DNA from: Epichloe hybrida
Lineage: Eukaryota > Ascomycota > Sordariomycetes > Hypocreales > Clavicipitaceae
Direction: 5' to 3'
Assembly (NCBI GenBank): GCA_019022495.1
Contig: JAFEKR010000010.1
Location: forward strand, 496,001 to 560,000
DNA length: 64,000 bases
This document shows positions 30,775 through 41,955 of this stretch, piece after piece. Below the pieces are notes generated by a model. That model worked only from the letters and a program-made list of their open reading frames with translations. It did no database searches and was not told the origin of the DNA. Numbering within the stretch: the first letter of the stretch is position 1; each line of letters opens with the position of its first letter. The translations under genes and the position numbers were made by a program.

Positions 30775-32496
30775 CTACACCCGCTCCTTGTGATGAGTCT
30801 TATTATCCTCCACAGCCTTGTTCCCAGTCGGCGCGTTGGCTCCCAGGTTCTCGTCACTCTCATCATTCGCAATGGCCTCCAGATCGACACCAGCCCGCTT
30901 CCGGATGCGAGCCATGTCCTCGGCGGGCGGGGGAACCCATTTTGCGCTCTTCCTAGGGCTCACGTGCTCCAAGTACATGGTGTCAATCTCCTCAATGGTC
31001 CTGCCCTGGCCCTCGACGACGAAGAAGTAGACAATCAGACCGCCGACAACATTGCACGCGGCAAAGACATAGCCGTACTGGAAGTCGATGGCGTTGAAGA
31101 TGAAGGTGGAGAAGAAGCCGATGCAAAAGTTCCAGATCCAGTTGCTCGCGGTGCCCAGGGCCATGCCCTTGGCTCGGTAGCGGGAGGGGAACAGCTCGGC
31201 CTGGATGGTCCAGATCATGGGGCCCCAGGTGGTGGCGAAGCCGAGGATGAAGAGGCAGGCAAAGACGATGAGGACGATGCCCTCGGTGGGCGTGTTCTCG
31301 GGGTTCTTCTGGTCGAAGCGGAAGTGGCCGACGGTGGCGAAGATGATGAAGCAGACGAACATCCACGCCGAGCCCGCCATGAGGGACTTGCGGCGGCCGT
31401 AGTGCTCGACAATGTACAGGCCGATGAAGGTGACGAGGAAGTTGATGGTGTTGAGGATGATTTGCGTGATGAAGGAATCGATCTTGACCGACTTGAAGAT
31501 GGTGGTGCCGTAGTAGAAGAAGTAGTTTGCGCCGGTGAGCTGCTGGAACATCTGCAGCGCGACGCCGAGGGCGATGCGGTACGCCATCCTCGGGGCCTTG
31601 AACATTTTGACAAACTCTGCGACGGGGCCGACCTTGAGCTTGTCCTCGGCGCGCAGCTTCGACTCGATCTCCTCGATCTGCGTGTACACGGCCCAGTGGT
31701 TCCTCGTCGCGCCGTAGACCCTGCAGAGCGTGTCCTTGGCCCTCTCGGCGTTGCCGTTGCGGAAGTCGTACCGCGGCGTCTCGGGGAAGGCCAGGATGCC
31801 GACGCCCAGGACGATGGTCCAGATCCAGCCGAGGCCGATGACGATCCTCCAGCTGGCCGAGCTGCCGCGCTGGTTTTCGTGCGTGCCCAGGTTGAAGCAG
31901 GCGGCGAGGAAGATGCCCATGGTGATGAACAGCTGGTACGCGCAGACCATGGCGCCGCGGATCCACGGCGGCGCCGTCTCGGCCTGGTACATGGGGACGA
32001 GCAGGCTGAGGGCCCCGACGCCCAGGCCGGCGATGAAGCGCCCGATCATGACCTGGTACCAGGCCGTCACGGCGGCAATCTGCACGACGAAGCCGACGGA
32101 CGTGACGAGGCACCAGATGGACACGGACGGCCTGCGACCGATGCGATCGGCCACGGGCGCCGCGATGAGCGCCCCGAGGAGCGTGCCGATGGAGAGCAGC
32201 GAGACGATGAGGCCGGAGCGCACGGCGGAGAAGTACCTTTCGCCGTTCTCGGGATGCGTCATGCCGAAGCGCGCCATGAAGTCTTCCATTTCGAGGAAGC
32301 CCGAGATCTGGCCCGTGTCGTACCCGAAGATGAGGCCGCCCATGCTGACGAGCAGGCCCATCATGAGGGAGCGCATCGTCAACCGCGGCAGCGGCGAGTA
32401 GTCCAGCCCTGCGAGGGAGCGGCGCACATCGTCTCTGTTGGCCTTTTCCGAGTTGGGGTCGACGTGGTCGAAGCGGACCGTCATGAAGCCCTTCAT
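30775..32496 (-). CDS. MFS monosaccharide (hexose) transporter
   Basis: Plasma-membrane sugar porter, intronless, 573 aa from ATG 32496 (the frame is open further upstream, but the extra residues are Thr/Arg-rich and lack a better start). Twelve hydrophobic segments. Sugar-transporter motifs in order: GGLIFGYDTGQISGF in TM1, DRIGRRPS in loop 2-3, GRFIAGLGVGALSLLVPMYQ in TM4, PETPRYDF after TM6, QMFQQLTGANYFFYYG in TM7, HYGRRKSL in loop 8-9, and ELFPSRYRAKGMAL in loop 10-11. Closest to high-affinity glucose/monosaccharide transporters of filamentous fungi. A double CreA-type site lies 285 bp upstream, which fits carbon-catabolite control (inference). Codon use is strongly G/C-ending, suggesting high expression. 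Confidence 0.92.
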   Translation of the reverse strand: MKGFMTVRFDHVDPNSEKANRDDVRRSLAGLDYSPLPRLTMRSLMMGLLVSMGGLIFGYDTGQISGFLEMEDFMARFGMTHPENGERYFSAVRSGLIVSLLSIGTLLGALIAAPVADRIGRRPSVSIWCLVTSVGFVVQIAAVTAWYQVMIGRFIAGLGVGALSLLVPMYQAETAPPWIRGAMVCAYQLFITMGIFLAACFNLGTHENQRGSSASWRIVIGLGWIWTIVLGVGILAFPETPRYDFRNGNAERAKDTLCRVYGATRNHWAVYTQIEEIESKLRAEDKLKVGPVAEFVKMFKAPRMAYRIALGVALQMFQQLTGANYFFYYGTTIFKSVKIDSFITQIILNTINFLVTFIGLYIVEHYGRRKSLMAGSAWMFVCFIIFATVGHFRFDQKNPENTPTEGIVLIVFACLFILGFATTWGPMIWTIQAELFPSRYRAKGMALGTASNWIWNFCIGFFSTFIFNAIDFQYGYVFAACNVVGGLIVYFFVVEGQGRTIEEIDTMYLEHVSPRKSAKWVPPPAEDMARIRKRAGVDLEAIANDESDENLGANAPTGNKAVEDNKTHHKERV

Positions 32497-32780
32497 TGCT
32501 GCGGGAGAAGGATACGATAAACGTCGGCGACGAGTTGACGTTGTTGTTGTGAGCGTTGACGAACGTTTTGGGCCAAACAATGGGGATCAGATCAACAATG
32601 GGATATTCCCTCGTTCGTTCCCGAGGAATGGAAATGTGTGTTTCGCGGGCAACAGGTCTCGGAATCAGGTGCGCGAGACTTTGCTACAAGCCCGTCAAGG
32701 TCAAGAACTTGTAATTATAATCACTGACAACGCCCGAACAACGACTCCACGTCCCCCATTTTTTTTGCGACATGAACCCC

Positions 32781-32792
32781 CCGGGGCCCCGG
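32781..32792. promoter_or_regulatory. Putative CreA double site upstream of the sugar transporter
   Basis: CCGGGGCCCCGG contains two inverted copies of the CreA consensus SYGGRG, ~285 bp upstream of the transporter ATG. Paired CreA sites are typical of catabolite-repressed promoters. GC palindromes can arise by chance. Confidence 0.4.
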
Positions 32793-34148
32793 GTTAGTTT
32801 CTGCAGTAACTCCGTACTATCTGTATGCACTCGTTATTGACTACAACTAGACGGTTCTCGTTTTCCCCCTTTTTGGCGTGGCTTTTGGGAGAGATCCACC
32901 ACCCATCGAGATGTAACTTTGTCTGAACCCGGACGGAAAACCCGGCAACACCTCCGTACTCCGTGATGATTCGGACCGTCTATGTTTCCCCCTCACGGCC
33001 TCACGGGATTTTCACTCCGTAGGTTGATCCGGAATACGCAAACAGGGTGATTTCTCAGCGCGTTCAATGCTGTCGCGGACATGCGGCGTTTTATCATTGA
33101 CCGCAGTTGCGAGTTCTTGGTGGTTTGGGTTCGTGCGAAGCGGAACCCGACTCCATCATGACGTAGCATGGCGCCGTCGAAGCACCGAGTCCCCACATCG
33201 AGTCATGATATGGGAGCGAAAAGATGGACAAAAAAATGTCATGACGGGTATCTGGGCCGGGGAAGTACTGAGAAATATGCGATATCTGTAATCCAAGCGT
33301 CGGCGTCGTTGTACGGAGGAGTTACAGAATATCCTCATCGTGGTTGATTTTGACCTCGAGTCTACTGATCCCGAATGTAGTTTGGACAGATTACCTCATT
33401 CCTTTCTCACTCTTCAATCCGTCAGATGACCCCGGCCGGATGCGACGCGGATGGGCGGCGGCGCCAGAACCATGACGTCGTGGATGGCGCGGCCCAATCA
33501 CCCGTCGGACAAGCTGCATTTGAAAACGACCAATCGACCAAATCATTCAACGAAACTTTTTTGGGTCATCCAGCAGAATCAATGATACCCCCCGCATTGG
33601 AAAATCTAGGACGGATTCACCTCACCTACCCTGCTCGTCGCGACGACGCCCATTCTTCTGCCTCGTTCTTCAAATGCTGTCCCCCCGACCGGGTTGCATC
33701 TCTTGCGTAAACTAGATCCCCAACGCGTACATGACGAACCTTTGATTCAAGTTGAAATACTAGTACTACTAGCCAAGCTAGCTTGCTGTGCCTAGCCACC
33801 AGGATCATTACTACAGAAACATGTACAAATTCCTAGTATAACCGCGGGATAACGTGGCGTAGGAAAATTCTTGATGCTACGGGGCTGCTGCGGCGTTCGT
33901 TGGAACCAAGTACGGACTACGCGATAAACTTTTACAAGCAACGTTGGTGCGAAAAGCTTTGCGAAAAGCTTTGCGAAAGCAGATGCGTCATAGAGTTAAG
34001 TCTCAAATCTCGCCAAGCATAAATTGACGTGATTTTCCCCTGCCTCCACGTCCGTCGCCCGTGGTGTCGTCACCTCGCTCTACATCCCTTCCGTGCTCTC
34101 GCACTTTGCGCAAGGCAGACAAGACACACAGAGTTGATGAAATGGGTA

Positions 34149-34291
34149 GAGATTGGGACTATACTAATTGAGGAGCAGTTCTTGCTCACCACGGCTGTAA
34201 TGATGTCAAGCATTTTCACTTGCTCGGGAGAGATTTTTTTGGAGGTGAGCAAGAGGTAAAACTGCTCATCATTATTATAGTCCAATCTCTA
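34149..34291. repeat. Inverted repeat with ~45-bp arms
   Basis: The left arm (34149-34191: AGAGATTGGGACTATA ... GAGCAGTT ... CTTGCTCACC) pairs with the right arm (34245-34291: GGTGAGCAAGAG ... AACTGCTC ... TATAGTCCAATCTCT) around a 53-nt loop. A few mismatches and small indels. It lies ~190 bp beyond the TPS2 stop. A MITE relic or foldback is the simplest reading. Confidence 0.75.
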
Positions 34292-34479
34292 ATCATCTTC
34301 ATTAGCTTCATGTTTGCCATCTACAGTCTTGCCCTCTCCTCTCTCACCCACGTGCGCCCCCCCCCCCCCTCCTTTCTTTTTGTTCAAAATCTAGTAAATG
34401 CACGTCTATACCTCTGGTTGTCTCCTGTAACTTCTACCCGTGCCCTCAATTCGTTACCTCGGTACATGCCGAGTCGATT

Positions 34480-37415
34480 TTACGACGCCGATGTTTCCGA
34501 AGCGGGGATATGACCTTCTACCGTGCTCAATGCTGCCAGGTTGACTTCGCCCATTTGCTTCGGCCCAGATGCATCCCCTACACCTGCCAGCAGCGCCACA
34601 CATTCAATCACGTCTTCTGGCTCGAGCAGGTGCCATTTTGCCAGCGTCACTTTGGTGCTGGCGCCCACAGTCACCGTGAACACGTGGTCGGCATGCAGCA
34701 CTTCCCCAGTGGCGCCGTTCAAGCTGCGGAACATGTCTTCGTCGGTGAAATCGTCGCCCATGCATAGTGCAAACTCAACTCGTCCAGGGTTGGGATCCAA
34801 CTCTGATGGTTGGCCACCTGGGTTGTGGTACATGGCAATCAGTCGCTTCGCGATTTCGCCCTTGTTGATGAAAGTCGGTCGCACCTCGACGTTGGCTTTC
34901 CCTGGCATCACCTCGATATCCCATTTGCTGGCCACCCTGGCCTCGAGCTCCCTATGACACTCTCCGGCCATGTGTATGCCTTGTTCAGGGTCCGCAAGCC
35001 TGTAGTGCCATGTGAGAGCACACCGCTTCCGCTCGATGAAAGAACCTATTCACCAAAGTTGGACCATGACGTTAATCGAGACAAGGATTATAGAGGGGAG
35101 GAGGGGAAAAAACAAAAAAAAAGAAAAAAAAGAAGAAAGAAAAAAAAAGGACCTACCCGAGACTTGATCAGTGTACTTTTGAAAAATTTCCATCACCTCA
35201 GCCTGCCAACCCATGTCAAACTTCTCCGCCAGGTTGATCCACTCCTCGGAGCCTGGGTTTCTGAGAAAACTCCCATGCTCCGCTGAGAATCCCAGCTGCG
35301 AAACGTGACCCAGGTGTTGCTTGAGAAAGTCTTGGTCCCGGCCAGAAATGATCCAGACCGAGTTCTTGGGGTCTTTAGCCAGTCTTCTGAGCGACTGGAT
35401 GACGCGCTCTGACGGTATGGCGGCGCTGGGCTCGCGTACAATCGGTGTTAGTGTGCCGTCATAGTCGAACATGAATAGCCGTTTCTCGGCGGACCTGTAC
35501 TTGGACAGCAGGACAGCACGGTCGAGTAGCGGCGTCGCGTTGGCCGTGTTGGACTCGCCCAGCACGTTGTAGACCTTGCGGATGAACTTGTTGATCCAAG
35601 TTTGCACGTTATGCGCCGTGACATGCTCGTACAAGTGTTGTTGCATTCTCTTGCGCTCACCGTCCGACATTGTCAGCGCACTATTGATCTTTTCCGCGAC
35701 CCCACTCAGATCCCAAGGATTGATGTGAATCGCATCGCCCAGGCTGCCGGCAGTTCCGCTGAATTCAGAAAGAATCAGGGGCCCCTTTCCATCTTTCTGG
35801 CACACAATATACTCCAGACTTGTCGTGTTCATGCCATCGCGGACCGAAGTGATCAAGCCAATATCGCCAGCCCGGAGCAGGGCAAAGTACTCGTCCTGGT
35901 TGAGATACTGCGGGTAATGCTGCACCGGGGAGAAGCCCAGGCTGCCAAACTCGCCGTTGATCTTCATGACAAGCTCATTGACCCGTGTGGCAATCTTGGT
36001 CTCGTCGCCATCTCTCTCCGTCTCCAGGCTGGTGGTGGGCGAGGTGACCTGGATCAGAACAACCTTTTCTCTCCACTCGGGGTACATTTCGAGAAATCTT
36101 TCAAATGCCTGCAGCTTCTGTGCCACGCCACGCACACTGTCCAAGCGATCACGTCCGACAATGATCTTTTTGCCAGAATACATCTTCTTGAGCGCGTCGT
36201 ACTTGTCGTCGACCGAGTCGGCCCAGGCATGCCGCTCTACTTTGGTGACATCGATTCCAATGGGGAAGACACCCACTTGGACCCTTGTGCCGTAGGCATC
36301 GATCCCCAGAGTGTCAGAGGGAAACCCGAGGATGCGGGTGCAGCAGCTCAGGAAGTGTCGTGAATAGCTGTAGGACTGAAACCCAATCAGGTTGGCGCCA
36401 AGAACCCCTTCCAACACTTCCTTGCGACGAGGAAGACACCGTAGGAACTCGCTGCTAGGGAACGGTGAGTGTAAGAAGAAGGAGATGTACATTTTCGGAT
36501 TCCGTTGGCGTAGCATGCTGGGAAGAAGCAGGAGGTAGAAGTCGTGGACGATGACAATGTCGCCAGGCTTGTAGATCTCGATGATTCTGTTGGCGAATTT
36601 TTGATTCATGCGATGGTAGTCTGCCCATTGAATGCGCTCCTTCCTGCCATCCGTGGGTTCATGCTGCTTGTAGTGGAACAGCGTGTACAGATCATGATGC
36701 GCGTATCGGCGCCATCTTGATTGATCCTTGAGCATGATACCCTCGTCTGAGTCGTCGGCCTCGTCCGAGAGCCAGACAGGCACTGTTCGAATCGTTTTGC
36801 TGTGCGAGAGAGCGTACTCGAGCTTGTGCTGATCTTCTTTCGGTAGCCAGAGACCGTCAACTGGGGGCGGTGTCGGGAGCCGTGTGCTTGCGTCGACAGG
36901 AATGGGGGCTGAGAGAGCATTCAGGGAAGAGATGCCAACTGTGGTGTGGTTGGCCGACAGACTGCCATCTGTCGTCTGTTCGGGAGGCTCTGCGGGGGGT
37001 GGGATGGAAGACGAATCGGGCGCAGACTCGACTTCTCCAGTCCAAGCCACAAGTGTGTGATTCCATGGTGTCGCGTCGGACGAGAGGTAGGTGAAAGAGT
37101 CGAACAAGGCGGATTGACCACGGCGAGGTCTCAAGCCCTGCCAGTGACGAAGCTGTCAGTTAAGTACCTCGGTGTGATCCGTGTGATCCGTGTGATGATA
37201 CTAGATGGAGGACAGCTCTGATAAGACAACAAAGTATAGATGAGAAACTGCATGCCCAATCTACCAGCCAACGCCAACTCACAACTCACCCAGTCTTGGC
37301 CTCTACGGTATGTGAAAGAATAGGGGATATTGAAGGCAACCGAGATGATGTTGCCTGTGAGACCCAGATCCGGGTTGGCGGCCCGAATCTCGGACAGAGA
37401 CTCGCGGCGCGCCAT
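34480..37415 (-). CDS. tps2: Trehalose-6-phosphate phosphatase (TPS2-type, GT20 + TPP domains)
   Basis: Dephosphorylates trehalose-6-phosphate as part of the cytosolic trehalose synthase complex. Exons 37415-37290, 37137-35157 and 35045-34480 give 890 aa, normal for TPS2. The N-terminus reads NIISVAFNIPYSFTYRRGQD. The GT20-like domain carries KPGDIVIVHDFYLLLLPSML, FFLHSPFPSSEFLRCLPRR, GVFPIGIDVTK, GRDRLDSVRGVAQKLQAFER and SVRDGMNTTSLEYI. The HAD phosphatase domain starts at MFDYDGTLTP (Asp600 region), then WIISGRDQDFL, SAEHGSFLR, and in exon 3 FINKGEIAKRL and CMGDDFTDEDMFRSL, all catalytic motifs present. Intron 1 (~152 nt) follows a GTGAGT donor; intron 2 has a long TTC-type pyrimidine tract. 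Two AGGGG stress elements lie upstream. Confidence 0.95.
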
Positions 37416-37498
37416 GACGGTGGATGCAATTGCGTTGGCAAAGGTATTCTTGCCGTGTCAAGAATATCAATATTTTCAAAAGAGAACTCTAGGTCTGT

Positions 37499-37586
37499 AG
37501 GGGAAACGGTTGATCATTATCCTGGTAGTCCGTAACTGATGATGAGAATGTGAATGGGGTGGTCTTTTTTTGTGGATGATGAGGGG
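37499..37586. promoter_or_regulatory. Two STRE-type AGGGG elements upstream of TPS2
   Basis: AGGGG at 37499-37503 and 37582-37586, 85-170 bp upstream of the TPS2 ATG. Stress-response elements of this core control trehalose genes in yeast through Msn2/4. The core is short, so chance occurrence is possible. Confidence 0.35.
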
Positions 37587-38070
37587 GTTCACATGACACC
37601 GCAAAGGTCTGGCCTGGTCTGGCCAGTGGGGGTCACCCCCCACTTGAGGTAATAAGACGCGGTGGGACATGGTGCCAGGCAGCCAAGGAAGTTGGGAACC
37701 AGGGAACCAGGGAACGAGGGAACCAGGGAGTCCAAGGCCCCAGAGAGATGAAGAAATATCTCATCTCAGTTGAAACGGGCGACAGTCAGTGTGCCCGCAC
37801 TGCCCTCCTCTGTGACCATGCGAAATTCTGCGACCCACTCCCCTATGCCAGAATGCTGTCATCTACGGTGTCGCATCTGCCACATCCCGCGGTTGGTGCC
37901 ACTCCATGGCTTCCTTAGCAAAGTCCAGCATACGACCGAAGTCTTGGATGTGATGATGATCCCACAGGACATGGTTGATTGTTGCTCACTGTATAAATTT
38001 TCACCATTCCCCCTTCTTCCATGGCCGTATCATTCCCTCTCTCATTTAGGACATGTCGCTTGAAAGCAAA

Positions 38071-38158
38071 GGTGATGTAATTCTCGTCTGTCTTGCTTAG
38101 CTTACTGTTTGTTTTGCCTTTGCTTTTATTAAGCAAGACAGACGAGAATTACGTCACC
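38071..38158. repeat. Near-perfect inverted repeat with 29-bp arms
   Basis: GGTGATGTAATTCTCGTCTG and TCTTGCTTA (38071-38099) is mirrored at 38130-38158 with one difference (T versus C in a GATG/GACG position). The loop is 30 nt. It sits between TPS2 and the Zn2Cys6 gene, 240 bp upstream of the latter. Confidence 0.85.
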
Positions 38159-38397
38159 CTGATGCATCCATGCAAAATTTCAGACTAGCACGTGGGAAAG
38201 CAGGAAAGCAGGAAAGCAGCGTAGCAGCGTAGCAAGACCACGTGACTCGCACTTGTAGAATTGTTCCAGGTAGTTTCCCCTTCCTTGCTGGCTGTCGGCT
38301 TCACCTCGCTTCAACAACGCGAAACCAAAGATCCGGAAATCCGCCGACAATCAGCCATCACGACCTTGCGTAATTGCTCGCGACAGGCCAGCAAACA

Positions 38398-38555
38398 ATG
38401 TCAGCATCTCCATCTCCATCTCCATCGCAGCACACGACAGCGCACGTCTACGCCAGCAATGGGTTAGAGATCCTCCAGGCCGCCAGCGATGCCGCCCAGG
38501 CCATTCAGAATCCTCAAGCTCTTCAACATGCCGCCGCCGCTGCCGAGGCCGTGTC

Positions 38556-38598
<43 letters not shown>

Positions 38599-40754
38599 CG
38601 GCAACAACAACAACAACAACGACAACAGCAGCATCATGCTCAGATTGCAGGTGCCGTAGCTGGGCTGACGGGCTTGCCACAAAGCCCAGACATGACGCAA
38701 CATATGGTGCCTGGGGATGGAGCCGGTGTGATGCGCGATCCAACCATTAATCCCAAGCTGACCCGGTTACGACGCGCATGCGATCTGTGCAGCCGACGGA
38801 AAGTGAAATGCGACGATTCCAACATTCCCTGCAAGCCGTGTCGCGAACTAGGCGCAGATTGTACGTGGGAGCGGGAGACGAAGCGTCGAGGGCCGCCCAA
38901 CAAGCACGCCGAAGCTGCCAAAGCCGCGAAACGGGCGCGGCTGGAAACGACGGTTGTGGCAGCTGGCGCCGGTATCTCTGCATCATCTTCTCCCCAAACA
39001 GCAGCCAAGACGCTGATGAACATCTCGTCTGACGGGATTCTCGACGCAGAATCGATTGCTCCCATGCCGGTGCTGGAGCTCCTGGTGGACGATTTTTTCA
39101 CGTATATCCATCCGTTGGCGCCGTTCCCGCACGAACCCACATTTCGTCAGTCGTTTGCGAACCGAGAAGATAGAAGTAGACCCGAGTTCCTGGGCTTGCT
39201 TGCCAGCATGATCGGTGCCTTGGTGGCGTCGTTTCCCAGGAGTGCGAGGGAATATTTGAAGGCCCAGCATAGCACGCACCTGTTTCCCAAAGCTATTGTC
39301 CTGGTGGAGAAGTGCAGAGATATTGCTCTGCTCACGCGGGGCAGCAAATGGATCCTGAAGCAGCCAAAGACCTTGGACGATGCATGCACAAGCTACTTCC
39401 TCGGTCTCATTGGTGCGCATACGCTGCAGTCGAACGCCGCACGACATTTTCTGGCTGAGACGTTGATCCTGATACGGGAGCTGGGGTTTCAGAGACCAAA
39501 ACACCCTGGAGAGTTGCCCGCGTTCGGAGCAGATCCCTACTCGCAGGAGCCGTTGCCATTCAACCAGGTCAAGGATCAGATTGGAAAACGCCTGTTCTGG
39601 TGTCTGCTGCTGTGCATTCGGTAGGTGAAGTCTGGCGCGTGAATGCATTATTGATCGGGGGCGTGATGGACGCGTATATTGATTTCCTTCAATGACTAAC
39701 TTGCAATAAATATAGGTCGATGGCTCAGTTGGGCATGTCTGGAACTGACATCGTCATCGCGCCATCTACACCGAGTCTGCCGTATCCTGCTTACCCCGAA
39801 AACGTGGACGACATTTGTGTGCTCGTAAATGAAATCATCCTTCAGGCCGAAGGGAGCGTGACTCTATTGACTGGGTTTCGCTCTGGTATCGACATTTACA
39901 CCACCATGAACGGCGTGGTGAGCCTGGAGCTGGCGTATGGTATGAGCACGCTTCCATGGGCGGACCAGCGTATTTTGCTGCGAGACGGCCTGATTGCGGC
40001 GAAGAGCATCACCGACAACCTGCCCCCGGAATTACAACTGGCACCACAAGGAGAAGATGCCAACTCGCTCGCCACGCTCGACGAATCTGGTCTGCAATAT
40101 GTACCTCCCGTATGGCCGAATGCCCAGCCGTCGCACGACGTTCGCAACGTGATCAAGGTGCAGCCAGCGCAACGGCGCCGTCTGCAATACGAGATCCAAA
40201 AGGCCAACATCTTCATGTCCCAGCTTGCCACACGATCATACTTTGTCGAGCTCTACTTTAATCTCCGCGACGTCCATCTCGCCGAACAGCAGACCAACCC
40301 GATGGAAAACCGGACCGAGGAGGAAAAGGCCCTGCAGGACGCAGACGACGAGGAGATCCACGCCCTCATGGCGGCGGAGCGGGAGCTCACTGTACAGAAT
40401 CTGCTCGAAGTGATTGGCTCCATTTCACAACGCAACATGGAACCAAACGGTCTGTCGCTCATCAACAAGATTCGACAAGTGGCGTCGACGCTGCTGAACA
40501 ACTCGCAAGATCGAAAGGGCCCTGTGGCGATGAAGTCGGAACAGGCGCTCTCGCAACTGATTGACATCTTGACCAAGCTGGAGAAGACGGGTCCCGCGGC
40601 AGCGAGCAGGGCCGCGGATCCGAATCAGATGACGGCCGAAGACGAGGAGGAGGAGCTACGGCACTGGGCTGATTTGCGGGAATACCAGTTGCGATTTGCG
40701 GCCAGTGCCGAGTACGCATCCGACTTTGGTGTGAAGAGTGAAAACGCCTATTGA
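38398..40754 (+). CDS. Zn2Cys6 transcription factor with polyglutamine tract
   Basis: Two exons (38398-39620, 39716-40754; gtaggt...atatag) give 753 aa. N-terminus Ser/Pro-rich, then Ala-rich, then an interrupted polyQ run (~residues 54-79, mixed CAG/CAA with a few CGG/CGA). The zinc cluster starts at Cys128: CDLCSRRKVKCDDSNIPC then KPCRELGADC, spacing C-x2-C-x6-C-x6-C-x2-C-x6-C, followed by the basic linker RETKRRGPPNKHAEAAKAAK. The fungal-specific TF domain begins near LELLVDDFFTYIHPLAPFPH and includes LLASMIGALVASFPRSARE, SYFLGLIGAHTLQS and LILIRELGFQRPK. The C-terminus is acidic. A nuclear regulator; target genes not deducible. PolyQ length should be polymorphic. It is tail to tail with the C2H2 gene at 41.9 kb. 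Confidence 0.92.
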
Positions 40755-41955
40755 TTGATTTGAGGCCGAGAAAAAAATTCATTTTTATTTTGCTCAGCAT
40801 CCACGAGCGATGGGAACTGGTGGATTGCACAAGCACAACCAATGCACGGGGATAGAACAGATCAAGTCGATGGGACATCAACATGTACTACTAGGACAAG
40901 ATGAAAGATGGCTTCTGATACCCACCATATACATCCCGTGCGTTGCTCGTGTACAGATATGACCCATTTTGTATGAATACACCCTGATGCATCAAGTGCT
41001 GCCCAACGCGGCGCAGCCTCGGCTGTCGTCGTCGCCTGCTGGATATGCAAGGATAGGAAAGGAAGTCTATTCCCCAAATAGCGTCGCAAATGCCATTCAT
41101 GTCGCGTTTGAAGACGCTCACAATAACGCATGTCACGCATGCCACATCCAACATGGATCAAAAATAGTCTCGCTCATATTCATGGTTTGGTCATGTTCGT
41201 CTTCATTCCATCCATCCATCCATGCCAGCCAAATCATCGTTGTAACGCCACGCATTCCCAGATATCATGATATAAAAAACCAGCCCTGCCTAGCCTAGCC
41301 CAGCCCAGTCTCCCTCTTCTCTTCAAACATTCGAAATGACGTAAACCCCTCCATATTTGGTCGGTGTCAAACATAGGGTATCAAATTCCAGCGCTGAAAA
41401 TGTCATCCTCGTGTTTCCTTGATGCCGTCCGCCCGACACATGTGTATGCCATTCAATCTGACCAGCCCGTCCATCCAATCCAATCCCACAACGTGAGTCG
41501 TCGTCGATATCTTTCGTCTAACAGTTGCGTGCCCGATCTCGTTACCAATCGTGTATCCAGGTCCGCCGCAGCCTACGTCTGAAAATGACACTGGGGGGGG
41601 GGAGGGTATCTCATCACGTCATGCATGACCCTTTGCGTACAATATGAAAAAGAGAGTGCGTGCAAAAGAAAAAATGGAAAAAGAAAAAAAAATGGAAAAA
41701 AGAAAAAGGAAAAAAAGGCTTTGAAACAACAAGAAGAGGAAAAAGCCCCAACACGAAAGGAACTGTCCCGTCCAGGTGTCTAAGACGACAATGACAGGCA
41801 TTTGAAACAAAAATAGCGCCTGAAGGCATTGACAAGTAGACATGTCTGATCAAGCCTTTCGCCCGTCCAATGACTCAACGTATCAAAACGTGCCAAGCAG
41901 TACTGTCGCGACAGAATGTGACAATCGCTTAGGAAATCCAAGAACCGTGGAAAAC
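40755..41955. other. Intergenic between convergent regulators
   Basis: 1.2 kb with no gene. It contains (CATC)n-like sequence at ~41204-41220, (CCAGC/CTAGC) repeats at ~41282-41308 and an A-rich purine tract at 41645-41715. Probably both 3' UTRs. Confidence 0.5.

Larger units (their letters stand above)
32497..34479. other. 2-kb intergenic region
   Basis: Between the sugar transporter promoter and the TPS2 3' end. It holds the CreA-type palindrome, several TCCGTA motif copies (32810, 32952, 33013, 33311, 33911), an AAAGCTTTGCG direct repeat at ~33953-33976 and the inverted repeat at 34149-34291. No gene supported. Confidence 0.5.
37416..38397. other. Intergenic between divergent TPS2 and a Zn2Cys6 gene
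   Basis: 982 bp shared upstream region. It contains STRE-type sites, a GGGAACCA minisatellite at ~37697-37728, a 29-bp-arm hairpin at 38071-38158 and short direct repeats (GGAAAGCA and GTAGCAGC types) at 38198-38235. Confidence 0.5.

Noticed and set aside
30718..32520. 600-codon open frame on the plus strand
   Set aside because: Exact antisense shadow of the GC-ending sugar transporter gene; it is acidic, low-complexity and has no motifs.
35602..36363. 253-codon plus-strand frame
   Set aside because: Antisense shadow of TPS2, where the minus strand has all catalytic motifs.
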